Shown one piece after another: positions 11,232 through 18,494 of a stretch of DNA of 64,000 nucleotides. How positions within the stretch are numbered: position 1 is the first letter of the stretch; each line of letters begins with the position of its first letter. A model generated the notes under the pieces. The model searched no databases. It was given only the letters and a program-made list of their open reading frames with translations, and was not told the origin of the DNA. The position numbers were made by a program, and so were the translations under genes. Where the stretch lies: contig NZ_KB889967.1 of NCBI RefSeq assembly GCF_000372885.1, positions 496,001 through 560,000 on the forward strand, in the 5' to 3' direction. Source of the stretch: Methyloversatilis thermotolerans (GTDB taxonomy: Bacteria; Pseudomonadota; Gammaproteobacteria; Burkholderiales; Rhodocyclaceae).

Positions 11232-11948
11232 ATGATGAAACTTAAAGCTCTGATCTCCGCGCTGGCACTTTCGTTCGCAGCGCCGTTCGCCGCCGCCGCC
11301 AGCTTCGGCGACACTTTCGACAGCGGCCTGTCCGGCTGGACCGCATTGGGTGACGTCGCCATCGTCGACGGCGCGGTTGCCCTGACCACTGCCAGTGCGT
11401 CTTTCGAGGATGACATCGGGCTGGCGTTGAACCTGTCGGGTAACGAAGCGCTCGCCGCCGGTATCCCCGACGGTCTGGAACACGGTCTGGGGTTGTCGCC
11501 AGGCGCCCTCGACGGCGATGTGCTGTCTCAGGCAACCGAAGGTTCGGCCCTGGTGCGCACCTTCTCCGTGTCGGCCGGCGACCGCCTGAGCTTCGACTGG
11601 ATGTTGTCCACGCTGGATACGGCAAGCAGCGGTTTCGGCCTCGACTTCGCGTTTGTCGTGATCGATGGCGTGCGCATCGATCTGGCCGCTGCGACGTCTG
11701 CGTCGCTGCCGGGCTCCGGCCCGTATGCCACCACCACAGGCTGGAAGAGCTTCGAGTACGTGTTCGCGTCCGGCGGCCAGATCAAGTTGGGCATCGGGAT
11801 CACGGATGTTGCCGATTACGCGATCAGCAGCCGGCTCGACATCGACAACTTCGCGATCACTGCGGTGCCGGAGCCGGAAAGCTACGCGATGTTCGTCGCC
11901 GGCCTCGGACTGATAGGCGCTCTCGCCCGCTCGCGTCGGCGCGTCTGA
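11232..11948 (+). CDS. PEP-CTERM sorting domain protein
   Basis: A 238-residue exported protein with a signal peptide ending in AAA (about residue 22), a jelly-roll-like beta domain that starts FDSGLSGWTALGDV (the common carbohydrate-binding-like fold of PEP-CTERM proteins), and a tail VPEPESYAMF, hydrophobic helix, RSRRRV. Two ATGs lie three bases apart; AAGGA precedes them. It sits 86 bases after the metallophosphoesterase gene on the same strand and is followed at once by a strong terminator, so the pair probably form a transcript. Function of the beta domain is unknown. Confidence 0.87.
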   Translation: MMKLKALISALALSFAAPFAAAASFGDTFDSGLSGWTALGDVAIVDGAVALTTASASFEDDIGLALNLSGNEALAAGIPDGLEHGLGLSPGALDGDVLSQATEGSALVRTFSVSAGDRLSFDWMLSTLDTASSGFGLDFAFVVIDGVRIDLAAATSASLPGSGPYATTTGWKSFEYVFASGGQIKLGIGITDVADYAISSRLDIDNFAITAVPEPESYAMFVAGLGLIGALARSRRRV

Positions 11949-11968
11949 CAACCGCTGCCTGAGGCAAG

Positions 11969-11999
11969 CCGGAAGGACGGAAGTCCTTCCGGTTTTTTT
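11969..11999 (+). terminator. Rho-independent terminator
   Basis: A perfect 10-bp stem (CCGGAAGGAC / GTCCTTCCGG) with a GGAA tetraloop is followed directly by seven T. It lies 20 bases after the PEP-CTERM stop codon and also shields the convergent SDR gene. Confidence 0.93.
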
Positions 12000-12019
12000 G
12001 CCCTGCGGACGGTCCGAGG

Positions 12020-12790
12020 TCAGAGATGGATGCCGCCCGCCACCTCTATCCGTTGCCCGTTGATCCATCGGCCGCCCTCGGACAGCAGCGCGGCGGTGGC
12101 GGCACCGATGTCGTCGGGCACGCCCACGCGACCGAGTGCGGTGAGTTCGGCGAGGGCGTTGTTCACCTGCGGTGTATCGCGCACCAGGCCGCCGGCGAAA
12201 TCGGTTTCGATGGCACCCGGGGCCAGGGTGTTCACGACGATGCGGCGCGCACCCAGTTCGCGCGCCATGTAGCGGGTGAGCACTTCCACACCGCCTTTCA
12301 TCGCGGCGTAGGCGGAAAACCCTGCCATGCTGAAGCGGGCGAGTCCGGACGACACATTGACGATGCGGCCGCCGTCGGCGATCAGCGGCAGCAGCGCCTG
12401 GGTGAGGAAGAAGGGCGCTTTCAGGTGGATGCGGTAGAGCTCGTCGAACTGCGCCTCGGTTGTTTCGGCAAAGGCGGCATGGATGCCGATGCCGGCGTTG
12501 TTCACGAGGAAGTCGAAGCTGTCGCGCTGCCATTGCTGCTGCAGCGCCGATTTCAGTTCCGCTGCGAAGGCCGGGAAGCTGCTGCTGTCCGCCACGTCGA
12601 GTTGCAGCACGACGGCACGGGCGCCTTCGGCGATCACCTCAGCGGCAGCGGCTTCCGCCTGGTCGCGATGGCTGCGCCAGGTGATCACCACGTCCATGTC
12701 CTGGCGGGCGAGGTGCAGCGCCATGTTGCGGCCCAGGCCGCGGCTGCTGCCGGTGATGAGGGCGATCTTGCGGTCTGCGTTCGTGCTCAT
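12020..12790 (-). CDS. Short-chain dehydrogenase/reductase
   Basis: A 256-residue SDR-family oxidoreductase. The NAD(P)-binding TGSSRGLG motif is near residue 13, NNAG near 95, the catalytic Ser in NVSSG and the YxxxK pair in YAAMK near 160. The ATG at 12790 is preceded by AGGAGATATCC, so I trim the longer upstream frame. A basic residue after the second strand (WRSHRD) would favour NADP. The gene is transcribed away from a LysR gene 140 bases off, its likely regulator. The substrate is not evident; close SDRs are often annotated as 3-oxoacyl-ACP reductase-like. Confidence 0.88.
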   Translation of the reverse strand: MSTNADRKIALITGSSRGLGRNMALHLARQDMDVVITWRSHRDQAEAAAAEVIAEGARAVVLQLDVADSSSFPAFAAELKSALQQQWQRDSFDFLVNNAGIGIHAAFAETTEAQFDELYRIHLKAPFFLTQALLPLIADGGRIVNVSSGLARFSMAGFSAYAAMKGGVEVLTRYMARELGARRIVVNTLAPGAIETDFAGGLVRDTPQVNNALAELTALGRVGVPDDIGAATAALLSEGGRWINGQRIEVAGGIHL

Positions 12791-12899
12791 GGATATCTCC
12801 TGGTAGCGAGGTCGGAAGGTGTGCGACGGGTAGGTCGCCAGCACGGATGCAGTCTATTGATCAGATTTGTGGAGATAAACTCGGCATTAGTTGTTACTC

Positions 12900-12918
12900 T
12901 GTCCATAATATTTGGACA
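12900..12918. promoter_or_regulatory. Candidate LysR operator
   Basis: TGTCCA and TGGACA form an inverted repeat separated by the AT-rich 7-mer TAATATT, 13 bases before the LysR start codon in the SDR/LysR intergenic space. The symmetry and position suggest the binding site of the adjacent LysR protein. Confidence 0.5.
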
Positions 12919-12930
12919 ATAAGGCTGCTC

Positions 12931-13830
12931 ATGGACCAGATCGAAGCGATGCGCATCTACACCCGGGTGGCCGAACTGGGCAGCTTCACCGCCACCGCGG
13001 AAAACCTGGGGCTGCTCAAGTCGACGGTATCCAATGCCGTGCAGCAGCTCGAGGCCACGCTGGGCGCCCGTCTGTTCCATCGCACCACGCGCAAGGTGCA
13101 GCTCACGCAGGACGGGCAGGCCTACTACGAACGCTGCCGCGATCTCATTGCCGACTTCGACGAACTGAACGCCCTGTTCGCGGTGGGCGGGCAGGCCGAT
13201 CTGCGCGGGCGCCTGCGGGTGGATTTGCCGCTTGCCTTCGCGCGCGATCTGGTGATTCCGCGGTTGCCGGAATTCCTGGAGCGCCATCCGCAACTGGAAA
13301 TCGAGGTGAGCAGCACCGACCGGCGGGTCGATCTGGTGCGCGAAGGGTTCGACTGCGTGCTGCGTGTCGGCCCCGTCGGCGATCACAGCCTGATCGCCGT
13401 GCCGCTTGGGCAGTTCGAGCAGATCAACTGCGCGAGTCGCGCGTATGTCGAACGCCACGGCATGCCGCTCACGCTGGCGGACCTCGCCATGCATCGAATG
13501 GTCCATTACGCGCAGACGCTGGGTACGCGTCCTTCCGGCTTCGAGTATGTGTCGCCCGATACCGGCGAGGTGCTGAACGTGCCGATGCAGGGCGTCATCA
13601 CGGTCAACAATTCCGACGCCTACCGCGAAGCCTGCCGCGCCGGCCTGGGCATCATCCAGGCGCCACGTGTGGGTGCGTATCTCGATGACGGTGCACTGGT
13701 CGAAGTATTGCCAGAACATCGTCCGCCGCCACTGCCGATCAGCCTGGTCTATGCCAACCGTCGGCACCTGCCGCTGCGCGTGAAGGCCTTCATCGAATGG
13801 ATGAAGACCGTGGTGCCCGACAGGCGGTGA
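12931..13830 (+). CDS. LysR-family regulator, divergent from SDR gene
   Basis: A 299-residue LysR-type regulator. The N-terminal helix-turn-helix includes GSFTATAENLGLLKSTVSNAV and the RLFHRTTRKVQLTQDG wing typical of the group; residues about 90-290 form the effector-binding domain. ATG 12931 gives the standard family start MDQIEAMRIYTRV; the frame is open farther upstream but that part has no family resemblance. The protein most likely controls the divergent SDR gene through the inverted repeat just upstream. Confidence 0.9.
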   Translation: MDQIEAMRIYTRVAELGSFTATAENLGLLKSTVSNAVQQLEATLGARLFHRTTRKVQLTQDGQAYYERCRDLIADFDELNALFAVGGQADLRGRLRVDLPLAFARDLVIPRLPEFLERHPQLEIEVSSTDRRVDLVREGFDCVLRVGPVGDHSLIAVPLGQFEQINCASRAYVERHGMPLTLADLAMHRMVHYAQTLGTRPSGFEYVSPDTGEVLNVPMQGVITVNNSDAYREACRAGLGIIQAPRVGAYLDDGALVEVLPEHRPPPLPISLVYANRRHLPLRVKAFIEWMKTVVPDRR

Positions 13831-13861
13831 GCGCAGGTCCGGACCGTTTGCGGATCGGAAG

Positions 13862-13951
13862 GCGGCAAGCTTCGTTCCAGGCCCTGTCGCGGGCAAGCCC
13901 GCTCCCACCAACCCCTGCTCCGATGCCGGTTTGAGCGAGCCCTTGTGGGAG
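13862..13951. repeat. Left part of a REP-like repeat unit cut by an IS110 element
   Basis: This stretch matches the second half of the about 120-bp unit found in tandem at 15150-15880, including the GCGGGCAAGCCCGC palindrome and the end CCCTTGTGGGAG. It stops at 13951, where the insertion begins; the unit resumes at 15150 with CGGCCTCTGG. Confidence 0.88.
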
Positions 13952-13954
13952 ATT

Positions 13955-14922
13955 CTATGTTCCGGCGCAAGCGTTTTCGTGTTGTTTCGGGACATAGTCG
14001 GCGGCGTTCTTCATCACAGAGAAGGCAACGCGAGCGAGTTTTCTTGCCAGCGCAACCAGCGCCTGGGTGCGGCTGAATCCGCGCTGGAGCATGCGCTGGT
14101 AGAACGGCTGCCAGGTCGTGGATCTGCTGGCCGCCATGGCGGCGTTGTAGAGCAGGCGGCGCATCTCCGAGTCCCCCTTCTTGCTCAGCGCACGGCGTCC
14201 GGTCTTCTTGCCCGAATCGCGCACGCTGACGTCCATGCCAAGGAAGGCGATGAAGGCGTCCGCACCGCTGAAGGCAGCGCGATGGAACACCGCGCACAGG
14301 CCGGCGGCGGTGAGCGCGCCAACGCCTTCGATCTTCAGGATGCGCCGGTACGGTTCAGTCCATCCGCTCTCGTTGATCAGCGAGGCGATGCGCTGTTCGA
14401 ACCGTTTGATCAAGGCGGTGAGCCGCGCGAGAGCCACACGCACTTCGCGAGCAAAGCCGGGCAGATCTTCCATGCTCTGACGGATGCGACCCAGGCTGCG
14501 TACCACGGTTGCGCGACGACGCAGCAGGCTGCGCAGTTCGGTGACCGCGGGGCGCCGGGAGCGAGAACGGGCGCAGATCCGTGCCCTCGTGCGCGAGGTA
14601 GCGGGCGATCAGGCGTGCGTCGTGCCGATCCGTCTTGGCGCGCTGGCCCACGGTGTCGCGGTACCTGGACAGCTTGAAGCCGTCGATCAGAAACACCTGA
14701 TGTCCGGCCTTGATGAGCAACTTGACGAGCGTGCAGTGATAGCTGCCGGTCGATTCGCAGGCGATGCGCTGGGCACCTCTGGGTAGCGTGCGCAACCAGC
14801 CGCGGATGGCCGCAGCGGTGTTGTCGACGCGCGTTACCTGCGCGCTGGGGTGCTCGGCGATGTCCAGCCAGTGCTTGGAGACGTCGATGCCAAAGCACAC
14901 TACCCTCGTTCTGACTTGTCAC
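13955..14922 (-). pseudogene. Frameshifted IS110-family transposase
   Basis: The N-terminal part holds the DEDD nuclease-like domain (FGIDVSKHWLDIA, then CESTGSYH and KTDRHDARLIA); the C-terminal part holds the Transposase_20 domain (IEGVGALTAAGL, FLGMDVSVRDSG, SKKGDSEMRRLLYNAAM). They lie in different frames. An extra C in a run of four (plus-strand GGGG at 14549-14552) shifts the frame; with three the reading would be LPAPAVTELRSLLRRR. A second shift is implied near 14898-14905, since the GTG at 14922 with a good GGGAGG site is not in frame with FGIDVSK. Translation from GTG 14900 would bypass the second lesion. The stop is at 13955. Confidence 0.8.
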
Positions 14923-15149
14923 GATGGGATCCTCCCGACTAAGGTTCAAAAGGCTTGTCGGGATTCACCACAGCACTGGCTTGCAGGGTATGGACGGTAC
15001 CGCGGTCACGGTCCGATGGATTCCTGATCGGTGCTTGGGGTGAGGGCGGGACATCTCTCCCACTGTCTGTACGTGCTTGCCGTCAGATCCGGACTGGGTC
15101 CCTCCGCCCGACAAGCTATTCCTACGCTTGCCACGGCAGAACATACAAG
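14923..15149 (-). ncRNA. Candidate bridge-RNA region in the IS110 left end
   Basis: About 227 noncoding bases lie between the element boundary and the transposase start. In IS110-group elements the equivalent left-end region is transcribed into the bridge RNA that pairs with donor and target DNA. I did not fold it or locate the guide loops; the assignment rests on position, length and family. Confidence 0.35.
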
Positions 15150-15880
15150 CGGCCTCTGGCCGCGATGCGGTGCATGCGGGCCGCCGGCTTCGTGCGAGGT
15201 TGAATCGCGGGCAAGCCCGCTCCCACGAACCCCGGCTCCGTTCGTGGTTTGGGAGAGCTGTTGTGGGAGCGGCCTCAGGCCGCGATGCGGTGCATGCGGG
15301 CCGCTGGCTTCGTGCGAGGTTGAATCGCGGGCAAGCCCGCTCCCACCAAACTCCGACTCCGTTCGTGGTTTGGGAGAGCTGTTGTGGGAGCGGCCTCTGG
15401 CCGCGATGCGGTGCATGCGGGCCGCCGGCTTCGTTCGAAGCTGTATCGCGGGCAAGCCCGCTCCCACCAAACCCCGGCTCCGATGCCGGTTTGAGCGAGC
15501 CCTTGTGGGAGCGGCCTCAGGCCGCGATGCGGTGCATGCGGGCCGCCGGCTTCGTTCGAGGTTGAATCGCGGGCAAGCCCGCTCCCACGAACCCCGGCTC
15601 CGTTCGTGGTTTGGGAGAGCTGTTGTGGGAGCGGCCTCTGGCCGCGATGCGGTGCATGCGGGCCGCCGGCTTCGTTCGAGGCTGAATCGCGGGCAAGCCC
15701 GCTCCCACGAACCCCGGCTCCGTTCGTGGTTTGGGAGAGCTGTTGTGGGAGCGGCCTCTGGCCGCGATGCGACGCATGCGGGCCGCGGGCTTCGTTCGAG
15801 GCTGAATCGCGGGCAAGCCCGCTCCCACCACACCCGGCCCCGATGCCGGTTTGCGCGAGCCCTTGCGGGAGCGGCCCGTG
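15150..15880. repeat. Tandem REP-like array, six units of 120-121 bp
   Basis: Unit starts (CGGCCTCTGG or CGGCCTCAGG) fall at 15150, 15270, 15391, 15512, 15632 and 15752; a seventh begins at 15872 and diverges. Each unit carries two palindromes, GCGGCC-TCW-GGCCGC and GCGGGC-AA-GCCCGC, the latter next to GCTCCCAC as in Pseudomonas REP sequences. Two linker versions alternate, one with GATGCCGGTTTGAGCGAGCCC and one with GTTCGTGGTTTGGGAGAGC. A related patch lies at 27265-27472. No RAYT transposase gene is in the window. Frames through the array are not genes. Confidence 0.92.
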
Positions 15881-15892
15881 CGCTGTGTCCGC

Positions 15893-16618
15893 TCAGTACT
15901 CGGTGTCCACGGCGCGCAGGTCGAACACCAGCACTTCGGCTGCATGACCTGCACGCAGCGACACCGCTTCCGCATGGCGCAGCTTCAGGCCGTCGCCTGC
16001 GGCGAGTGCGACGCCGTTGACGGTGATCGTGCCGCGCGCCACGTGCACATAGGCGTGACGGTCTCCGTGCAAGGGCAGGGTAGCGGCTTCATCGCCATCG
16101 AACAGGCCGGCATGGACGCGCGCGTCCTGGCGGATGCGGATGCTGCCTTCGGCGCCATCCGGTGTGACGATGGGGCGCAGACGGCCGCGCTTCTCTTCCG
16201 CAGGGAAATGGGTCTGCTGGTAGCCGGGTGGCGTGCCGCGTTCGGCCGGTACGATCCAGATCTGCAGGAACTTCACCGGGGCGGTTTGAGAACCATTGAA
16301 TTCGCTGTGCGCGATGCCGCGCCCGGCGCTGATCATCTGCACGTCGCCCGGACGTATCTGCGAACCGTTGCCCATGGTGTCCTTGTGTTCCAGCACGCCT
16401 TCGAGCACGTAGGAGAAGATTTCCATGTCGCGGTGCGGATGCATGCCGAAGCCGGCGCCCGGGGCCACGGTGTCGTCATTGATCACCAGCAGGTCGGAAA
16501 AGCCGCGCTGCTGCGGGTCGTCGTAGTGCGCGAACGAGAAGGTGTGGCGCGAGCTGAGCCAGCCGTGTTCGGCAATGCCGCGTTCGGCGGCGGGACGGGT
16601 TTCAAGTGTCGTGTTCAT
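15893..16618 (-). CDS. Pirin-family protein (YhhW-like quercetinase family)
   Basis: A 241-residue bicupin. The N-terminal cupin has the metal-binding motif HPHRDMEIFSYVLEG (two His and a Glu) and later SAGRGIAHSEFN, which supplies the last His, as in YhhW and pirin proteins with quercetin 2,3-dioxygenase activity in vitro. The true substrate in bacteria is generally unknown. It lies 63 bases after the doxX-like gene on the same strand, with a LysR gene divergent from that pair, a common set induced by electrophiles or redox stress. Confidence 0.92.
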   Translation of the reverse strand: MNTTLETRPAAERGIAEHGWLSSRHTFSFAHYDDPQQRGFSDLLVINDDTVAPGAGFGMHPHRDMEIFSYVLEGVLEHKDTMGNGSQIRPGDVQMISAGRGIAHSEFNGSQTAPVKFLQIWIVPAERGTPPGYQQTHFPAEEKRGRLRPIVTPDGAEGSIRIRQDARVHAGLFDGDEAATLPLHGDRHAYVHVARGTITVNGVALAAGDGLKLRHAEAVSLRAGHAAEVLVFDLRAVDTEY

Positions 16619-16681
16619 TGCAATCTCCTTGATCGTGCCGGGCGTCGCATTGCGACCGCCCGGGCGGTATCGATTCCGGTC

Positions 16682-17122
16682 TCAGGCCTGGCGACGTGCG
16701 TCGAGCGACAGCGCGCCGCCGCCGAAGGCGACGATCTGCAACAGGCCGCCGGCGATCGCGACGTTCTTGAAGAAGTGGATGAACTGGTTCTGGTCGGCCA
16801 GGTTGAAGTGGAAGCCGAACGCGGTAGCCAGGCTGAAGGCGGCGATCGCGCCGGCGACCAGGCGGGTGCGGTAGCCGACCACCAGTGCCGCGGCCAGACC
16901 GATCTCGACGAACAGTGCTGCCGCAAAAGCCAGCTCGGGGAAGGGCAGGCCGGCCGAGGCGATGTAGCCGATGGTGCCTTCCGGCTGCGCGATCTTGCTG
17001 AAGCCCGACAGCAGGAAGATGGCTGCCAGCAGCACGCGACCGGCGGCTGCGGCAACGCTGCGCGCCGCGACGGTGCGGTCGGTCGAGCCGGTCTGGGGGG
17101 GAGGGAGGGCAGTGGTGTTCAT
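16682..17122 (-). CDS. DoxX-family membrane protein
   Basis: A 146-residue protein with four hydrophobic helices and the DoxX-family pattern (RVLLAAIFLLSGFSKI near residue 28, then ALFVEIGLAAALVVGYRTR and FHFNLADQNQFIHFFKNVAI). Members are inner-membrane proteins often placed next to oxidoreductases and pirins. First gene of the probable doxX-pirin operon, transcribed away from the LysR gene at 17280. Biochemical role in this group is not settled. Confidence 0.88.
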   Translation of the reverse strand: MNTTALPPPQTGSTDRTVAARSVAAAAGRVLLAAIFLLSGFSKIAQPEGTIGYIASAGLPFPELAFAAALFVEIGLAAALVVGYRTRLVAGAIAAFSLATAFGFHFNLADQNQFIHFFKNVAIAGGLLQIVAFGGGALSLDARRQA

Positions 17123-17209
17123 GATGCAGTCCTTTTGTCGAATGAAGTGGTGTGGTCTGTTGTTCTTCGCCTGAGGCGCTGGCGATGGATGTACTTTACT
17201 GTCGCATCC

Positions 17210-17220
17210 TTATCTGATAA
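17210..17220. promoter_or_regulatory. Candidate operator between doxX-like and LysR genes
   Basis: TTATCTGATAA is an exact palindrome around a central T in the 157-bp divergent intergenic space, 60 bases before the LysR start. It could be the LysR site or part of a promoter; the evidence is symmetry and position only. Confidence 0.35.
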
Positions 17221-17279
17221 ATCGCCTTGTTCATGAAACACTGTCATGTGGTGGTGGACAATCAAGAGGGGTGGAAGCC

Positions 17280-18173
17280 GTGAGCCAGCTCGAAGACATG
17301 CAGATCTTCGTGACCACGGTCGATGCGCAGAGCTTTACCGCAGCGGCCGACCGGCTGGGGCTGTCGAAACAGCTCGTCAGCCGCCGCATCATGGCGCTGG
17401 AAGACAGGCTGGGCGCGCGGCTGCTGATACGCACCACGCGCAGGCTCAGCGTGACCGACACCGGGCGCGGTTTCTACGAGCGCGCGCTGAAAATCCTGCA
17501 GGACGTCGACGAGGCGGAACAACTGGTGGCCAACCAGAATGCCGCGCCGCGCGGCACCTTGCGCCTGTCGGCACCCATGTCCTTCGGCACCCTGCATCTG
17601 GGGCCGGCCATCGCCCGTTTCATGGCTACCTGGCCGGAGGTGACGATCGAACTGGATCTGAGCGACCGCTTCATCGATGTCGTGGGCGAGGGCTACGACA
17701 TGGCCGTGCGCATCGGCCAGCTTGGCGATTCGTCATTGATCGCGCGGGCGATCGCGCCCACCCAGCTCCTGGTATGCGCCAGCCCGGACTACCTTGCCCG
17801 CCGCGGTCGTCCGCAAGTTCTGGGCGACCTGAAGCGGCACGATTGCCTTCTCTACGGCCACTCGCGTTCGGTGGAATGGCCTTTCCTCGATAACGGGCGG
17901 CCCCTGTCGCTGCCGATCACCGGCCGCTTGCGCGCCAACAACGGTGAACTGGCCCGCGAGGCGGCGATCGCCGGTCTGGGCCTTGCCCTGCTGCCGACCT
18001 TCATCGTCGGCGACGCGCTGCGCGCCGGCACCCTGGTCAGCGTGCTGGACGAACACGCGCCGCCGCCACTCACCATCTATGCCGTATATCCGCAGCACCG
18101 CCAGCAGTCGCGCACCGTGAAGGTATTCACCGAATTCCTGCGCAACACCTTCGGTCGCACCAGCTTTTCCTGA
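17280..18173 (+). CDS. LysR-family regulator, divergent from doxX-pirin
   Basis: A 297-residue LysR-type regulator starting MSQLEDMQIFVTTVDAQSF, with the helix-turn-helix in AADRLGLSKQLVSRRIMALE and the wing RLLIRTTRRLSVTDTG. I chose GTG 17280, which gives the usual family N-terminus and has AGAGGGG about nine bases upstream; GTG 17271 is an alternative. It most likely controls the doxX-pirin pair. Confidence 0.88.
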   Translation: MSQLEDMQIFVTTVDAQSFTAAADRLGLSKQLVSRRIMALEDRLGARLLIRTTRRLSVTDTGRGFYERALKILQDVDEAEQLVANQNAAPRGTLRLSAPMSFGTLHLGPAIARFMATWPEVTIELDLSDRFIDVVGEGYDMAVRIGQLGDSSLIARAIAPTQLLVCASPDYLARRGRPQVLGDLKRHDCLLYGHSRSVEWPFLDNGRPLSLPITGRLRANNGELAREAAIAGLGLALLPTFIVGDALRAGTLVSVLDEHAPPPLTIYAVYPQHRQQSRTVKVFTEFLRNTFGRTSFS

Positions 18174-18285
18174 CACGCGATCGCCCACTGCCTCGTTGCC
18201 GGAACGGTGTCTGATTGCAAACCGGGTGCGCAATACATCGGAAGTAATAATTCCGCGCTAAATTTTCAGTACGCGTAAAGTTTCG

Positions 18286-18432
18286 CAGCCAGCGATGCTG
18301 GCTGACGAACCGGATGCGCGAGAGAGACGCTGTGGCAGCCGCGATGTACGCGGACAGGAGTGGCCGATGTTTCCATCGGCCGGTATTGGATCCGATCGAT
18401 GAAGGAAAGGCCGGGAAACCGGCACTTTTTTT
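18286..18432 (+). promoter_or_regulatory. Structured leader with intrinsic terminator upstream of the TonB receptor (attenuator candidate)
   Basis: Three hairpins lie in a row: CAGCCAGC-GAT-GCTGGCTG (18286-18304), GGCCGATG-TTTC-CATCGGCC (18362-18381) and GCCGG-GAAA-CCGGC (18410-18423) followed by AC and seven T (18426-18432). The last is an intrinsic terminator 62 bases before the receptor start. A second GCCGG copy at 18379-18383 overlaps the right arm of hairpin two and could pair with the terminator's CCGGC, so two mutually exclusive folds exist. That is how attenuators and riboswitch expression platforms work. I do not see the conserved cobalamin-riboswitch core. It might instead end a small RNA or the LysR transcript. 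Nothing else is evident in the 321-base gap. Confidence 0.5.
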
Positions 18433-18494
18433 GACCCGTGGTAAGAAGAATCTCAAATAGTTCATATGATTGTGCCGTGGATTGCGCTGCGGTC

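Larger units (their letters stand above)
13952..15149 (-). mobile_element. IS110-family insertion sequence inside a REP-like unit
   Basis: The ends can be read because the element interrupts a repeated sequence: the unit runs to GTGGGAG at 13951 and continues with CGGCC at 15150. An AG dinucleotide (CT on the element strand) occurs at both junctions, at 13950-13951 and 15148-15149, with only one copy in intact units. This is the core-dinucleotide arrangement of IS110 elements such as IS621, which use CT and also enter REP sequences. The two ends share an imperfect inverted repeat (TATGTTC core). Length is about 1.2 kb. One frameshifted transposase lies inside, with about 230 noncoding bases upstream of it. 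Confidence 0.85.

Noticed and set aside
14549-14552. Programmed frameshift in the IS110 transposase
   Set aside because: IS110 transposases are normally made from one frame, and a second lesion near the start argues for decay; a +1 slip at CCC-C cannot be fully excluded.
15150-15880. CRISPR array
   Set aside because: The units are 120-121 bp and similar along their whole length; there are no unique spacers between short repeats and no cas genes.
15006-16020. Repetitive open frames on both strands across the REP array
   Set aside because: Apparent protein repeats (such as GAGLPAI) simply translate the 120-bp REP units.
18300-18362. Glycine riboswitch (GAGAGA-containing stretch)
   Set aside because: The CTCTCAGG-AAA-GGACAGA partner is missing and the downstream genes have no link to glycine.
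18174-18494. Cobalamin riboswitch upstream of the TonB/CobN-like operon
   Set aside because: I looked for the GGGAA, CCCGCAACTG, GCCACTG and full B12-box segments. Only a weak partial match (ACAGGAGTGGCC) is present, so the leader is described as an unassigned attenuator candidate.
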